DNA of 49,935 bases from Bacteroidales bacterium (GCA_017651185.1 JAGCDJ010000004.1:1-49935), one strand, 5' to 3'; positions 6,403 through 15,180 are shown, counted from the stretch's first letter. The notes: generated by a model not told the origin, from the sequence alone. Numbers and translations: made by a program.

Positions 6403-8409
6403 TTATTCCTTGACGATAATTTTGTTTTCGCCATTTATTCTTACAATATATGTTCCAGCTTGATATTCAGAAATGTTGAAAGATGCTTTGCCTTGGATTC
6501 TTGTTATTTTCATTCTGCGACCTGTATTGTCGAATATCTCAACAAGTGTCGGTTGTTCATTTGGCACGATAATTTCAAAAGATCCGTTGGATGGATTAGG
6601 ATAGATGGATATTTCATCAGAGAATGCTTCTGGTGTTGACACAGGACCGTCAATACTATATGTTTCCGAAAATTCTGATGTGTTGTTTTCGGGGTCGATT
6701 GTAAGAGTTGTGATAAGGTCGGTAGGGGAACATTCTGTAATACTTGCTGACCATGCACCTCTTACGCAAGGACTTACCATGCATAAGTATTGCAATCCTT
6801 CTCCATGTCCGCTGGGGTCGGGTGCTGCTTTATATATTTCGACTATGTACCTTTCCGGACGCATGACATCAAGGTTTCCGTTTAGGTTTATGGTTCCTTC
6901 GTTGTACACAATGCTGTTTATTTGGGGGAAATTAAGTTTGTTGTTTGCACCAGAATCTACGTCAAGGTCATCGTTCGGATTTACGCCTGGTTCGAATAGG
7001 TCGATTGCAAGTCCGCCATTGTCGTGGAATGAGTTGCAACTTATAAGATTCTGTATGCAGTTGTCGTTGGTTATATAAACACCGCATCCTCCGTTGTATG
7101 CAATAATGTTGGCTTCTTCGGGCGAACCACCAATGATTGTTTTTTGTGGGCCTTGCGAAATTCGGATGCCGTCGAGTCCGTTGGGCAGTGGGTTGCCGTC
7201 AACGTCAACACCGATGTAGTTGCGGACAATAACATTGCTGTCGGAAGCCGTGATGTTTATTCCAATGCCTACTTGTTCGTTGCCTGATATTATATTGCCG
7301 TCCATTATGTTCTTGTACGATATTCCGTCGATGATTATTCCTGCGGTGTTGGCTACTGCATTGCGTCCAGTATAATCGGTGCCTATGTAGTTGTTTTTTA
7401 GAATGTTGTTGTTTGTGCCATTGTTGTAGAAAAATACTCCGTAACCGACATTGCCAGAAATTATGTTGCGTTCGGCATCTGTGTCACCGCCTACGCGATT
7501 GCTGAACGAACCATCGTCGAAAAGAACTCCGTATGTGTTGCCAATTGGTTGTGTGCCAGTAATGTCAGTGCCTATGTAGTTGCCAATAATGACGTTTTGT
7601 GTTGCTCCCGCGCCAAAAAGTGGCAGTCCATAGTCGGTATTGCCCGAAATTATGTTGCGCTCTTCGGGCGTGATTCCTCCGATTGTGCAATAGCGTACAG
7701 CACCTTCCATGCTCATGCCGTCGTAGTTGGGTAGCGGGGCGTTGCCTTCGCGATTGAGACCTATGATGCAACCCTTTACTGTGCAATATTCAACATCGAG
7801 CAGACGAATTCCAATGTGAAGATTTCCCGATATTATGTTTCTGTCGGATGGCGTTGTTCCTCCAATGGTACAATTGTTACTGCCAGAGATGAATTCAAGA
7901 CCTATATCGTTGCCAATAACTTGTTCTCCTTTTTCATCTGTGCCGACATAGCATCCTGTTACCGAGGAGTTTGAAGAACCGTAAAACTGTGCTCCCTTTG
8001 TAAAGTTTCTAATGTTCAAGCCCTTTAATATTGCATTGGATGCGTTCATAAAACGGAATCCGTAGTCGCGTTGATTGTTTCCGTCGATGACAATTTCTGG
8101 TCCGTATGGATTCGTGTCGCCTGCAGATGCTGTTTGAGTAGTACCGTCTATAGTTACTCCCGATTGCATTATCATGGGTAAGTCGCTACTTGGTGATATT
8201 ATCCATACGCCTGTGCTTGAATTATAGTTTGCATCGGTAATGGGAATGTTGAAATTTATGGTGTGCGGACCTGTCGATGCCATGCACATTTGCAATGCAT
8301 AGCGCAATGTGTTGGGGTCAGAATCATCGGTTGATGTTACTATGTATGTGGCAGAATTTGCAATAGTTGCAATTAGCAAAAGCCAGAATGTTACGAGTTC
8401 TTTTTTCAT
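6403..8409 (-). CDS. T9SS-secreted parallel beta-helix protein (shorter paralogue)
   Basis: A 668-residue exported protein. A signal peptide (residues 1-20, MKKELVTFWLLLIATIANSA) precedes an N-terminal motif YIVTSTDDSDPNTLRYAL, then a right-handed beta-helix built from repeating units of the form IGG-x-x-P-ERNIISGN-GI-N-x-I-GNYIGTD-x-TG (about residues 150-440), a beta-sandwich linker, and a C-terminal T9SS type A sorting domain (about 600-668: IYPNPSNGSFEI, then AGTYIVRING, ending in KIIVKE). It is therefore predicted to cross the outer membrane and be fixed to the surface or released. Beta-helix folds of this kind bind or cleave polysaccharides, but no catalytic residues can be assigned. 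It follows its longer paralogue by 6 bases and is surely co-transcribed with it. Confidence 0.85.
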   Translation of the reverse strand: MKKELVTFWLLLIATIANSATYIVTSTDDSDPNTLRYALQMCMASTGPHTINFNIPITDANYNSSTGVWIISPSSDLPMIMQSGVTIDGTTQTASAGDTNPYGPEIVIDGNNQRDYGFRFMNASNAILKGLNIRNFTKGAQFYGSSNSSVTGCYVGTDEKGEQVIGNDIGLEFISGSNNCTIGGTTPSDRNIISGNLHIGIRLLDVEYCTVKGCIIGLNREGNAPLPNYDGMSMEGAVRYCTIGGITPEERNIISGNTDYGLPLFGAGATQNVIIGNYIGTDITGTQPIGNTYGVLFDDGSFSNRVGGDTDAERNIISGNVGYGVFFYNNGTNNNILKNNYIGTDYTGRNAVANTAGIIIDGISYKNIMDGNIISGNEQVGIGINITASDSNVIVRNYIGVDVDGNPLPNGLDGIRISQGPQKTIIGGSPEEANIIAYNGGCGVYITNDNCIQNLISCNSFHDNGGLAIDLFEPGVNPNDDLDVDSGANNKLNFPQINSIVYNEGTINLNGNLDVMRPERYIVEIYKAAPDPSGHGEGLQYLCMVSPCVRGAWSASITECSPTDLITTLTIDPENNTSEFSETYSIDGPVSTPEAFSDEISIYPNPSNGSFEIIVPNEQPTLVEIFDNTGRRMKITRIQGKASFNISEYQAGTYIVRINGENKIIVKE

Positions 8410-8415
8410 GGAGAA

Positions 8416-11037
8416 TTAGTCTTTGTTAACCTTTAAATAAGTATTGTCAATGACAATTATATATGTTCCTGCAGCAAGTCCAGAAAGGTCGATTGTTACT
8501 TTTCTGTTGCCGTTCGATATTTTTGCTTGTTTTATTTGCTGTCCTATAGCGTTATATATTGAAATATTTTGTGGTTCTGTATTCGTCAAAATTTCGCAAA
8601 TGCCATTGGTAGGGTTGGGGTAGGCTGAAAGTTCTTGTGTTTCAATCGGTGTAGATTTTGTCGTTATGCCATGCGATTCAGAAAATTCTGATGTGTTACC
8701 ATTTCCATCGGTGGCTGTAGCGATAATGGTTTCGTCGCTATTGATTTCTGCATTGAGTACGGCAAACCAAGAACCGTCGTTGTGAGGTGTTGTTTGTCCT
8801 ATGTATGTACGACCTTCTCGCGGAATGCCAATGCCAGTCTGCTGATGGGCAATGAAAAGTTCAACTGTGGCATGCTGGGGATTTTGTGTGTCAAGATTGC
8901 CTTCAATCCAAATGAGACCGCTGTTTACATCACGGATTACGGATGTTATTTCGGGGAAGTTCATGAGCCGGTTGCAACCGTCGTCTGCATCACCGCTGTC
9001 GTTTCTGTTTATTCCTTGCGGGAATATTTCAATGCCGGCATATTGGTTGTTGAAAATGGAATTTTGCGATATGCGGTTGTTGATTGTTGTTTCATCCATC
9101 AGTACGATTCCAGCCGAGTCGTTGTTGGCGATTATGTTGCCTATGTTTTCACCGCCTATGAAATTGTCGGAAGCTCCGCCAGCAATTAGAATTCCGCTTG
9201 CTCCATTGCCGAGGTCAAGTGAAATGTCGTGACCAGTTCCTATTTTATTGTTAAACACTGAAATGCTGTCGGCTTGGTCTGTTATTACAAGTCCAAAATT
9301 ATTATTTGCAGATATGATATTGTTGTTGATTTCTAAGTGCTTAGTAAGTGCGCTTACTATTATTCCGTTGTCGTTTGGCAAAGGAGAATTTCCCGTTATG
9401 TCAACACCGATGTAGTTCCCTTTGATGATATTGTTTTCTGTTCCCAAATCGGTAACTTCGATGCCTGCATATATGTTTCCTGAAAATAAGTTTCTGTCGG
9501 AGGCATTGTCGCCACCAATAATGTTGTTTTTTGCATCGGCAGCAAGCATCAGTCCTACATCATTGGGTATGGCGGTTGTTCCTGCTGCATTTGTTCCCAC
9601 AAGGTTGCCTCTGAAAATGTTTTCGTCGGTTCCGCGTGTAACAATGAAAAGTCCGTAGCTTCTATTTCCAGACAATACGTTGTTTTCCATGATGTTCTGG
9701 TGAGAACTGCCATCTACGCATATTCCAGTGGCGTTGGGAATTGCAATTTCGCCTGTCACGTCGGTTCCTATGTAGTTGCCGCAGATGTTGTTGTGATGGC
9801 AGTTTCCGTAGTATATGCAACCATAAACGCGATTGCCTGAAATTATGTTTCTCTCTTCGGGATTATTCCCACCGATGATGTTGTGTTTGCCTGTAGTGTT
9901 GATTTCAACACCATTAGCTTGAATTAGCGAGTCGGTTCCCTCGAAACTGAATGCTTGAGTTCCTGTTACGTCGGTTCCTATGTAGTTGCCACACACAACA
10001 TTGCTGTCGGCAGATTCTATATAAATGCCTATTTCGGTATTTGCAGAAATTATATTGCGTTCGGATGGCGTTGTTCCGCCAATGCGGTTTGAATTGGCGT
10101 TTGTCATTACAATTATGCCGTAGTGGTTGCTGAGCGGATTGCTTCCTGTATTGTCTGTGCCAATATAGTTGCCAATTATAACATTGTTGCGACTTCCTGA
10201 ACTTTCCATGACAATTGCTGCGTTTGTGTTGCCCGACAAGATGTTGCGCGAGGTTTCTGTATTTCCTCCAATGGTGTTGTCGTGCGATGCCGATGAAATG
10301 TAAATTCCTTGGTTGTTAGGAATGGAAACGGTAGCTGTACGGTCGGTGCCAATCTTGTTGCCGCTAATTGTATTTTCGCTAACTCCGATAAGTGCAATAC
10401 CTGCAATAGTATTTCCCGAAATGATGTTGTCGGTAATAGTTATGTTTCTGGCATAGCCGAGGTCGTATGAGCCGTAGCTTCCTCCCGAAATTCCGATTCC
10501 GTATGAGTTGGGATTTGTAAAGGCTGCATCGCCAGTGGCGTTTACACCAATGTTGCAATTGCTTACTAGACCGCCATTTGCACCGAAGAACAAAAAAGCA
10601 TATTGGAAACCACCAATGGCAAATCCTTTTATGCTGTTGTTTGCGCTTGCAATACGGAAACATGACATAAGGTTGCGATTGCCGCCATCAAGTATTATTT
10701 CGGGACCGTATGGATTTGTGTCGCCGACATTGCTAGTTTGTGTAGTAGCATCAATATTTATGTTTCCGCCAATAAGTAGGTAGGGTAGTTCGCTCATTAC
10801 ATCTATTGTGAAAGTGCCAGTTTCGGCATTGTAGTTTGCGTCTGTGGTAGGGATGTTGAAATAAATGTTGGAACTGCCCATGTAGTTGCTTGTTGCCGAT
10901 GTCATTGCCTGACGAAGCGAGCCTTCGCCGCTATCGGCCGTATTTGTGACAGTGTAGTTCGCTGCGTATATCTCAACGTTGCATAGTATTGCTGTGCAAA
11001 TTGCAATAAGCGAGAATTTAAAATTTAATTGTCGCAT
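8416..11037 (-). CDS. T9SS-secreted parallel beta-helix protein (longer paralogue)
   Basis: An 873-residue exported protein with the same design as its downstream neighbour: signal peptide (residues 1-25, ending near YAA), the entry motif YTVTNTADSGEGSLRQAM, roughly ten repeats containing ERNIISGN or RNILSGN and GNYIGTDVTG (about 150-640), a beta-sandwich linker, and a T9SS type A sorting domain at 803-873 (AYPNPTNGICEI, then LAAGTYIIVI). The extra length relative to the neighbour is in the number of helix repeats, consistent with duplication followed by gain or loss of repeats. The substrate is unknown; glycan binding or lyase activity is possible. It is the first gene of a two-gene operon. 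Confidence 0.85.
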   Translation of the reverse strand: MRQLNFKFSLIAICTAILCNVEIYAANYTVTNTADSGEGSLRQAMTSATSNYMGSSNIYFNIPTTDANYNAETGTFTIDVMSELPYLLIGGNINIDATTQTSNVGDTNPYGPEIILDGGNRNLMSCFRIASANNSIKGFAIGGFQYAFLFFGANGGLVSNCNIGVNATGDAAFTNPNSYGIGISGGSYGSYDLGYARNITITDNIISGNTIAGIALIGVSENTISGNKIGTDRTATVSIPNNQGIYISSASHDNTIGGNTETSRNILSGNTNAAIVMESSGSRNNVIIGNYIGTDNTGSNPLSNHYGIIVMTNANSNRIGGTTPSERNIISANTEIGIYIESADSNVVCGNYIGTDVTGTQAFSFEGTDSLIQANGVEINTTGKHNIIGGNNPEERNIISGNRVYGCIYYGNCHHNNICGNYIGTDVTGEIAIPNATGICVDGSSHQNIMENNVLSGNRSYGLFIVTRGTDENIFRGNLVGTNAAGTTAIPNDVGLMLAADAKNNIIGGDNASDRNLFSGNIYAGIEVTDLGTENNIIKGNYIGVDITGNSPLPNDNGIIVSALTKHLEINNNIISANNNFGLVITDQADSISVFNNKIGTGHDISLDLGNGASGILIAGGASDNFIGGENIGNIIANNDSAGIVLMDETTINNRISQNSIFNNQYAGIEIFPQGINRNDSGDADDGCNRLMNFPEITSVIRDVNSGLIWIEGNLDTQNPQHATVELFIAHQQTGIGIPREGRTYIGQTTPHNDGSWFAVLNAEINSDETIIATATDGNGNTSEFSESHGITTKSTPIETQELSAYPNPTNGICEILTNTEPQNISIYNAIGQQIKQAKISNGNRKVTIDLSGLAAGTYIIVIDNTYLKVNKD

Positions 11038-11057
11038 CGTCGTATAGTCTTTATTGG

Positions 11058-11065
11058 CAAAAATA
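11058..11065 (-). promoter_or_regulatory. putative -7 element of the beta-helix operon
   Basis: TATTTTTG on the minus strand, 20 bases before the ATG at 11037, fits TAnnTTTG. The -33 region has no clear TTTG. Confidence 0.35.
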
Positions 11066-11111
11066 AGAAAATATTATTGAGTTTTACTGAAAACTTTATC
11101 TGAATATTTGC

Positions 11112-11142
11112 AAAAAAAAGAGCGAACAATTTGTCCGCTCTT
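11112..11142 (-). terminator. rho-independent terminator of the 150-residue protein gene
   Basis: On the minus strand AAGAGCG pairs with CGCTCTT and runs into eight T. It lies 10 bases after the stop codon of the gene at 11152-11604. Confidence 0.8.
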
Positions 11143-11151
11143 CGTTTTGCA

Positions 11152-11604
11152 TTATGCAAGATTTGATGCAATGATTTTGCGCCATTTTTCGGTTATGCGT
11201 TGCTCGTTGTCCAATGTGAGTTTGTTTTCCGAAGTGAAAAGCGGTAGGAACTTTGTGCCGTTGCCTTCCTTCAACTCGATGTCGATGATAAGTTTGTCGA
11301 TAAGTTCGCCGTTGATTGTCTCCGATGATGTACGGCTGTTGCAACTTTTTGCATCGTGCAGGTCGATGATAATGCCATCTTTTCCTTTTTGCATGTAGGC
11401 TAGTTTCTTGGTGTTGCTGTCGATGCCGATTATTCCCAAGTCGCAACTATCAAATTCGCTGATTACAAGTCCGTTGGCTGTCGCAAAATTTGTAAACTTG
11501 CGTATTGCTATCTTGTTTTTTCTTTTTCCCGAAGTCGCCAAAATCACTACGGGGATTATTACTATTATCGTTATTACGATTCCTAAAATTATATTGCTGT
11601 CCAT
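11152..11604 (-). CDS. hypothetical single-span membrane protein
   Basis: A 150-residue protein with one N-terminal membrane segment (residues 4-24, rich in Ile and Val), a basic stop-transfer patch (GKRKNK) and a soluble mixed alpha/beta domain that ends in EQRITEKWRKIIASNL. The domain contains short strands (LGIIGIDSNTKKLAYMQ and GIIIDLHDAKSC) but no motif I recognise. It stands alone between repeat-containing intergenic stretches and has its own terminator. It may be a small cytoplasm-facing membrane protein; no function is proposed. Confidence 0.6.
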   Translation of the reverse strand: MDSNIILGIVITIIVIIPVVILATSGKRKNKIAIRKFTNFATANGLVISEFDSCDLGIIGIDSNTKKLAYMQKGKDGIIIDLHDAKSCNSRTSSETINGELIDKLIIDIELKEGNGTKFLPLFTSENKLTLDNEQRITEKWRKIIASNLA

Positions 11605-11653
11605 TTCTAATTGTTTTTAATTGATTATTAATGATTATTCTAAAATATTGCCT

Positions 11654-11681
11654 CAGATGCTGAAACAAGTTCAGCATGACA
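11654..11681. repeat. dispersed 28-bp hairpin repeat
   Basis: A 28-base word with an internal hairpin (GCTGAA, loop ACAAG, TTCAGC) is present here and, as an exact reverse complement, at 23037-23064. It lies in non-coding DNA. Similar extragenic words are common in Bacteroidota genomes. Confidence 0.75.
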
Positions 11682-11732
11682 GTCAATGTTTTGTTGCTAT
11701 ACCGCACCCTGAACCTGAGGTTGCTGCGATGT

Positions 11733-11770
11733 GCTGAGCTAGCCGAAGTGAGCGCAGTCGAAGTATCGAC
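11733..11770. repeat. extragenic TTCGACTGCGCTCA-type repeat
   Basis: The stretch contains TGCTGAGCTAGCCGAAG followed by TGAGCGCAGTCGAAG, two degenerate versions of the same word. Related words are at 18247-18261 and 28681-28696. This is a typical extragenic repeat of Bacteroidota drafts. Confidence 0.55.
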
Positions 11771-11795
11771 GGGTGTGACTGTTGTCTTTCTCTTA

Positions 11796-12158
11796 TCAGT
11801 AAAAATTATGAAATGGAAATGTTAGGAAATGCTCCTTGAAAATCAGTTTGTTTTCGGTGTTTGTGAAGAAATTTGCTGATTTTGCATTTTGTGTTTGAGT
11901 GGATTCTTTTTCAATAAGACATTTTGTGTCGAAGCCAGAAAAGAAAACTTTGTTTTTCTGCGGTTGGCTGTTGTCGATGACTTTGGTTCTGTCGGTAAAG
12001 ACAAGAGTAAAGTTGTCGTTTTGAGCAACCAGCAATTCCGCTTTTTGCTTTTTGTTTGTGAATGCATCTTCATTGGTGCAGAAGGCATATAGCGATGCGC
12101 TTCTGTTGAGAATCAGAAGTGTAAGACAAAGCGATAATATTTTAAAGGCGGTTTTCAT
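11796..12158 (-). CDS. hypothetical small exported protein
   Basis: A 120-residue protein with a signal peptide (MKTAFKILSLCLTLLILNRSASLYA) and a short polar mature part without recognisable motif, containing two cysteines and several Asn/Gln-rich segments. The ATG at 12158 is preferred to the upstream in-frame ATG at 12188, because the longer version would be translated from the terminator stem of the upstream HMA gene and would push the signal peptide inward. The gene lies directly behind that terminator, so how it is expressed is unclear. I do not recognise a family; a real but small lineage-specific gene is the most likely reading. Confidence 0.45.
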   Translation of the reverse strand: MKTAFKILSLCLTLLILNRSASLYAFCTNEDAFTNKKQKAELLVAQNDNFTLVFTDRTKVIDNSQPQKNKVFFSGFDTKCLIEKESTQTQNAKSANFFTNTENKLIFKEHFLTFPFHNFY

Positions 12159-12188
12159 AAAAAAATGCGGAAGCATTCGCCTCCGCAT
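12159..12188 (-). terminator. rho-independent terminator of the HMA protein gene
   Basis: On the minus strand ATGCGGA pairs with TCCGCAT around a 10-base loop and is followed by seven T. It begins 12 bases after the stop codon of the HMA gene. Confidence 0.85.
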
Positions 12189-12200
12189 ATCATTTATGAA

Positions 12201-12659
12201 TTACTTTTTCTGTGCATCGTGATTGTGGTTGCATCCTTCGTGGTGTTCATGGTTGCCGCAACCCGAAGTTTTTTGTGCTTCTTGTGAATGGTTGCAACCA
12301 GCGTGATTACCGCAGCAAGCTCCATTCTTTGCGTGTGGGCACTGGTGACCAGCGTTGTAAACTGTAGCAGTGTATCCGATTTCCTTGAGCGATGCAATCA
12401 ACTTTTCGGTGTCGGTGCGGTCGTTGCGATATTTGATATACACGGCGTTCTTTTCGTGGTTTGCCTGCACATCGATAACACCCTTTGTGTATGCCAACTG
12501 CTTAGCAACCTTGTCGGCGCAATTCTGGCAGTGCATTTCGGTTGCCAAAATAACTTCCGAAACCCTTGTGTCCTGCTTTGCTGCTTTCTGATCCTGTGCA
12601 AATACGTTGCCCATTCCAAGCAACAATGCCAATACTAAAATCAAAATGTTCTTTTTCAT
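12201..12659 (-). CDS. secreted heavy-metal-associated (HMA) domain protein with His/Cys-rich tail
   Basis: A 152-residue exported metal-binding protein. A signal peptide (ending near FAQ22) precedes a single HMA ferredoxin-like domain, residues 33-101, with the metal site MHCQNC at 42-47 and the typical end LKEIGYTATV. The last 48 residues are a run of His, Cys, Asn and Gly (patterns such as CPHAKNGACCGNH and GCGNHEHHEGCNHNH) that should bind further soft or borderline metal ions. The likely ligand is copper or zinc; the sequence alone cannot decide. It has its own promoter-like box and terminator. The TonB receptor and His-rich protein at 15.3-18.0 kb are probable functional partners. Confidence 0.85.
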   Translation of the reverse strand: MKKNILILVLALLLGMGNVFAQDQKAAKQDTRVSEVILATEMHCQNCADKVAKQLAYTKGVIDVQANHEKNAVYIKYRNDRTDTEKLIASLKEIGYTATVYNAGHQCPHAKNGACCGNHAGCNHSQEAQKTSGCGNHEHHEGCNHNHDAQKK

Positions 12660-12681
12660 TGTCTTATAATTTTATGCGTTA

Positions 12682-12689
12682 CAAAATTA
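12682..12689 (-). promoter_or_regulatory. putative -7 element of the HMA gene
   Basis: TAATTTTG on the minus strand, 22 bases upstream of the ATG at 12659. No matching -33 box is visible. Confidence 0.3.
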
Positions 12690-12780
12690 ATTTAAATTGC
12701 GATACTAATGTGTTTTTAGTTTGTTAATATTTTTTTTGTTTTTATGATTTCTGCGAAATGACAAAAATCGCGCCAACGCT

Positions 12781-14127
12781 TTAAAGCAATATTTCACTGT
12801 TAGGCTTGGCATTTATAAACATTACATAATATATTGGAAGATATGTGATTTTTCCTTTGTGGGAAATTTCCCGTGCGTTTGAAAATACAATTGCTTTGTC
12901 TATTGCATATTCTGGATTCGAAAGGAAATGGTTCAGTGCGGAATGTTCCGTATAATCCTTTCCTGACTTAACCTCTATTGGTAACACGGAAAGACTTTCG
13001 TAGTCGTCAATTAGGAAGTCAACTTCACCATTTTTTTTATTGTCGTAATAGTACAAGTTATATCCGTGTGCCTTTAGTTCTTGAGCAACAACAGATTCGT
13101 ACACGGTTCCTAGATTTATGCTTCGTACATCGTCAAGTATCGAGCGAATATTGGTGTCGTATAGAATGCCTGTAAGTATGCCAACATCATTGAGATACAA
13201 TTTCAGCAGGTTCTTGTGGCTAGATTCGATAAGTGGAAATTGAGGTCTGGAAATAGCCTTGACATCCAATGTTATTCCTGCCGAAATAAGATACTCGAAT
13301 TCGTCTTCGTAGTCGGAAAAACGCTTGCCTTTCTTGTCCTCGACATCTTTTACGACTATACGCTTTTTCTTGTTTTCCAAAGTTGATGGCACCATATCGT
13401 ATATTCGTCTTATTTTCAACTTGTTTTCTGTGCCATATTTTGAAGCGTCAGATGCATAGTATTCGTGTGTCAGACTTTGCACATTCCTTACCCAAACAAC
13501 ATTTCTCTTATTCACAAATGCTTTTACTGCATCGGGCAATCCGCCTACAATCAAGTATTTACGAAACAGATCCATCATTTTTTCGTGCGTTGCCTCGTCA
13601 AGACTTTCGTTGTTTTGGAATTTTGAACGAAGCATATCAATTGCAAACTCGCCAAATCCATTTGCAAGCAGAAACTCCTCAAAATCCATTGGGTACATAT
13701 GCAATACCTCAATGCTTCCCATCGGAATGGATGATGTCTTTGCTAGTGTTACGCCAAGAAGCGAACCGCTTGCAATGTATGTAAACTTATCGTCCTGACT
13801 TATGAATTTCAAGAGTGTTAGCAAATGCGGATATGCCTGTATTTCATCAAGGAAAACCAATGTGTTGTCCTTTGTTTTCAATTTCGAACCAGCAAACATG
13901 CTCAGTTGAAAATAAAAATCCTCAACAGACCTGACATTGGCAAATACGCGCTTGTCCACCGAATCCTCAAGAAGGTTTACTTCCACATAGTTTTTAAACA
14001 GATTCTTCCCTATGTGTCGAATGATAAAAGTCTTTCCAATCTGCCTTGCACCATCAATAAGAAGCACCTTTTTTTGATGGCTTTTTATGAACGATTCTAT
14101 TGTAATGCTTATCTTTCTGAAAAACAT
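12781..14127 (-). CDS. AAA ATPase with C-terminal DUF4143
   Basis: A 448-residue ATP-binding protein. The N-terminal AAA_14-type domain has the P loop GARQIGKT (26-33) and Walker B VFLDEIQ (91-97), followed by the ASGSLLG sensor region. The C-terminal DUF4143 domain (about 215-400) contains E344, D370 in GEVDF, and E385-x-K387 in IEVKSGK, the arrangement of a PD-(D/E)xK nuclease-like fold. Such proteins are abundant and mobile in Bacteroidales genomes, and their role (nucleic-acid processing, persistence, or defence) has not been established. The gene stands alone. Its promoter, 20 bases upstream of the start, is embedded in an exact 33-bp-period repeat ladder. Confidence 0.88.
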   Translation of the reverse strand: MFFRKISITIESFIKSHQKKVLLIDGARQIGKTFIIRHIGKNLFKNYVEVNLLEDSVDKRVFANVRSVEDFYFQLSMFAGSKLKTKDNTLVFLDEIQAYPHLLTLLKFISQDDKFTYIASGSLLGVTLAKTSSIPMGSIEVLHMYPMDFEEFLLANGFGEFAIDMLRSKFQNNESLDEATHEKMMDLFRKYLIVGGLPDAVKAFVNKRNVVWVRNVQSLTHEYYASDASKYGTENKLKIRRIYDMVPSTLENKKKRIVVKDVEDKKGKRFSDYEDEFEYLISAGITLDVKAISRPQFPLIESSHKNLLKLYLNDVGILTGILYDTNIRSILDDVRSINLGTVYESVVAQELKAHGYNLYYYDNKKNGEVDFLIDDYESLSVLPIEVKSGKDYTEHSALNHFLSNPEYAIDKAIVFSNAREISHKGKITYLPIYYVMFINAKPNSEILL

Positions 14128-14151
14128 ATTATTACGAAATTTTTATCGCCG

Positions 14152-14182
14152 CAAAGATACACTTTTCTATATAAATTACAAA
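14152..14182 (-). promoter_or_regulatory. promoter of the DUF4143 ATPase gene
   Basis: On the minus strand TTTG (14179-14182), 19 bases, TATCTTTG (14152-14159): a full match to the Bacteroidota promoter consensus. The -7 box is part of the gene-proximal copy of the 33-bp repeat ladder. Confidence 0.75.
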
Positions 14183-14276
14183 GAAAAAACTACACTTTTC
14201 CATAATTTTTACGTGTCAAAAACTACACTTTTCCATAAAATTTTAGGTCGAAAAACTACACTTTTCCGACCTAAAA
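14152..14276 (-). repeat. 33-bp-period repeat ladder, four copies, outermost inside a perfect inverted repeat
   Basis: The word GGAAAAGTGTAGTTTTT (minus strand) occurs three times and a diverged form AGAAAAGTGTATCTTTG once. On the plus strand, TACAC starts at 14158, 14191, 14224 and 14257, exactly 33 bases apart each time. The intervening bases differ, so only 17-20 bases of each unit are conserved. The gene-proximal copy supplies the -7 box. The distal copy is enclosed by TTTTAGGTCG (14241-14250) and CGACCTAAAA (14267-14276), a perfect 10-bp inverted repeat. Confidence 0.9.
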
Positions 14277-14355
14277 TATTTGATTTATACTTTTTATCAA
14301 TTGTAAGCCTTATTACAAAATAGAATTATTTGTTTCAAAAACAATTCAACATATT

Positions 14356-15180
14356 TTAGAAGAAAAATTCCACTCCGATTCCGCAACTAAAGAAAGAGCG
14401 CAATGAAATTTCATATTCTTTATTGTTTTTTGGTAGAGTGCGTATGAAATTTTTAAACTCGTCAGATTCTGTGTCTGTATTTCCAGAATATGATACACCA
14501 TAACGGTATTCAGCATTAGCATGTACATACGACATGTCAAACACTGCCGACGAGTATTGAGCATTAAAATTAAGTGCGCAATATGGCTTTAGCATAACGG
14601 ATAGACGAAGTCCGGCATGAAGCGACATATTGCCGTGAGTGCCAGTCTGGAATCTTGAACTGTTTGCAAGTCCTCCGCGCTTAAAATCAACATCATACAT
14701 ATTGCAAATGCCGTTGCTTTCTAGGGTAGTCAATCCAGTTTTGCCCTCTGTGCTTTCGTTCAAATTAATGTCTGCCGAAATGCCCAGCCATGGTTCAAAG
14801 TGAAATTTGTCGCAGAGTTTTACACGATAGCCGGCAGTTATGGGAATCTGTATGCTGTTCATATTGGCAAGTCGGGAAGAGCCATGTGCATTATGTTTCG
14901 GGTTTATCCGCACTGTACTTTGAAGGCTATAGAATGACACCCCAATACCTAATTTAAATTTTTCATCAAACAGGTATGAGAAACTTATATTGCCGTTTGG
15001 TACGATGTCCATTACTCTTTTGAAATATAATTCTTCCTCATCACTGGCAACCATACGGGTGTATGATTCGTTGATTGCAGGATTGCACAATTGCCATCCA
15101 ATATTGGCAGAAACACTGAATTTTTGAGAAAAACCCAATGTTGGTATGAGAATTAATAATATGGCAAATAATTTTTTCAT
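14356..15180 (-). CDS. outer membrane beta-barrel protein
   Basis: A 274-residue protein with a signal peptide (MKKLFAILLILIPTLGFSQ, cleavage after residue 19) and a series of alternating amphipathic strands ending in the aromatic terminus GIGVEFFF, the usual C-terminal beta-signal of an outer-membrane barrel. The size suggests an 8 to 10-strand barrel like the PorT/OprF-type small barrels of Bacteroidota. There is no plug or lipobox. It appears monocistronic, between the DUF4143 promoter repeats and the TonB receptor gene. Function is unknown; adhesion, porin or structural roles are equally possible. Confidence 0.75.
   Translation of the reverse strand: MKKLFAILLILIPTLGFSQKFSVSANIGWQLCNPAINESYTRMVASDEEELYFKRVMDIVPNGNISFSYLFDEKFKLGIGVSFYSLQSTVRINPKHNAHGSSRLANMNSIQIPITAGYRVKLCDKFHFEPWLGISADINLNESTEGKTGLTTLESNGICNMYDVDFKRGGLANSSRFQTGTHGNMSLHAGLRLSVMLKPYCALNFNAQYSSAVFDMSYVHANAEYRYGVSYSGNTDTESDEFKNFIRTLPKNNKEYEISLRSFFSCGIGVEFFF

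Noticed and set aside
14152..14276. CRISPR array suspicion for the 33-bp-period repeats
   Set aside because: The conserved word is only about 17 bases and the spacers about 16, there are four copies, one is altered to form a promoter box, and no cas gene is nearby.
14087..14323. Plus-strand frame with repeated KTTLFH
   Set aside because: It is created by the 33-bp period (11 codons) of non-coding repeats and the antisense of the ATPase gene; no signal or family features.
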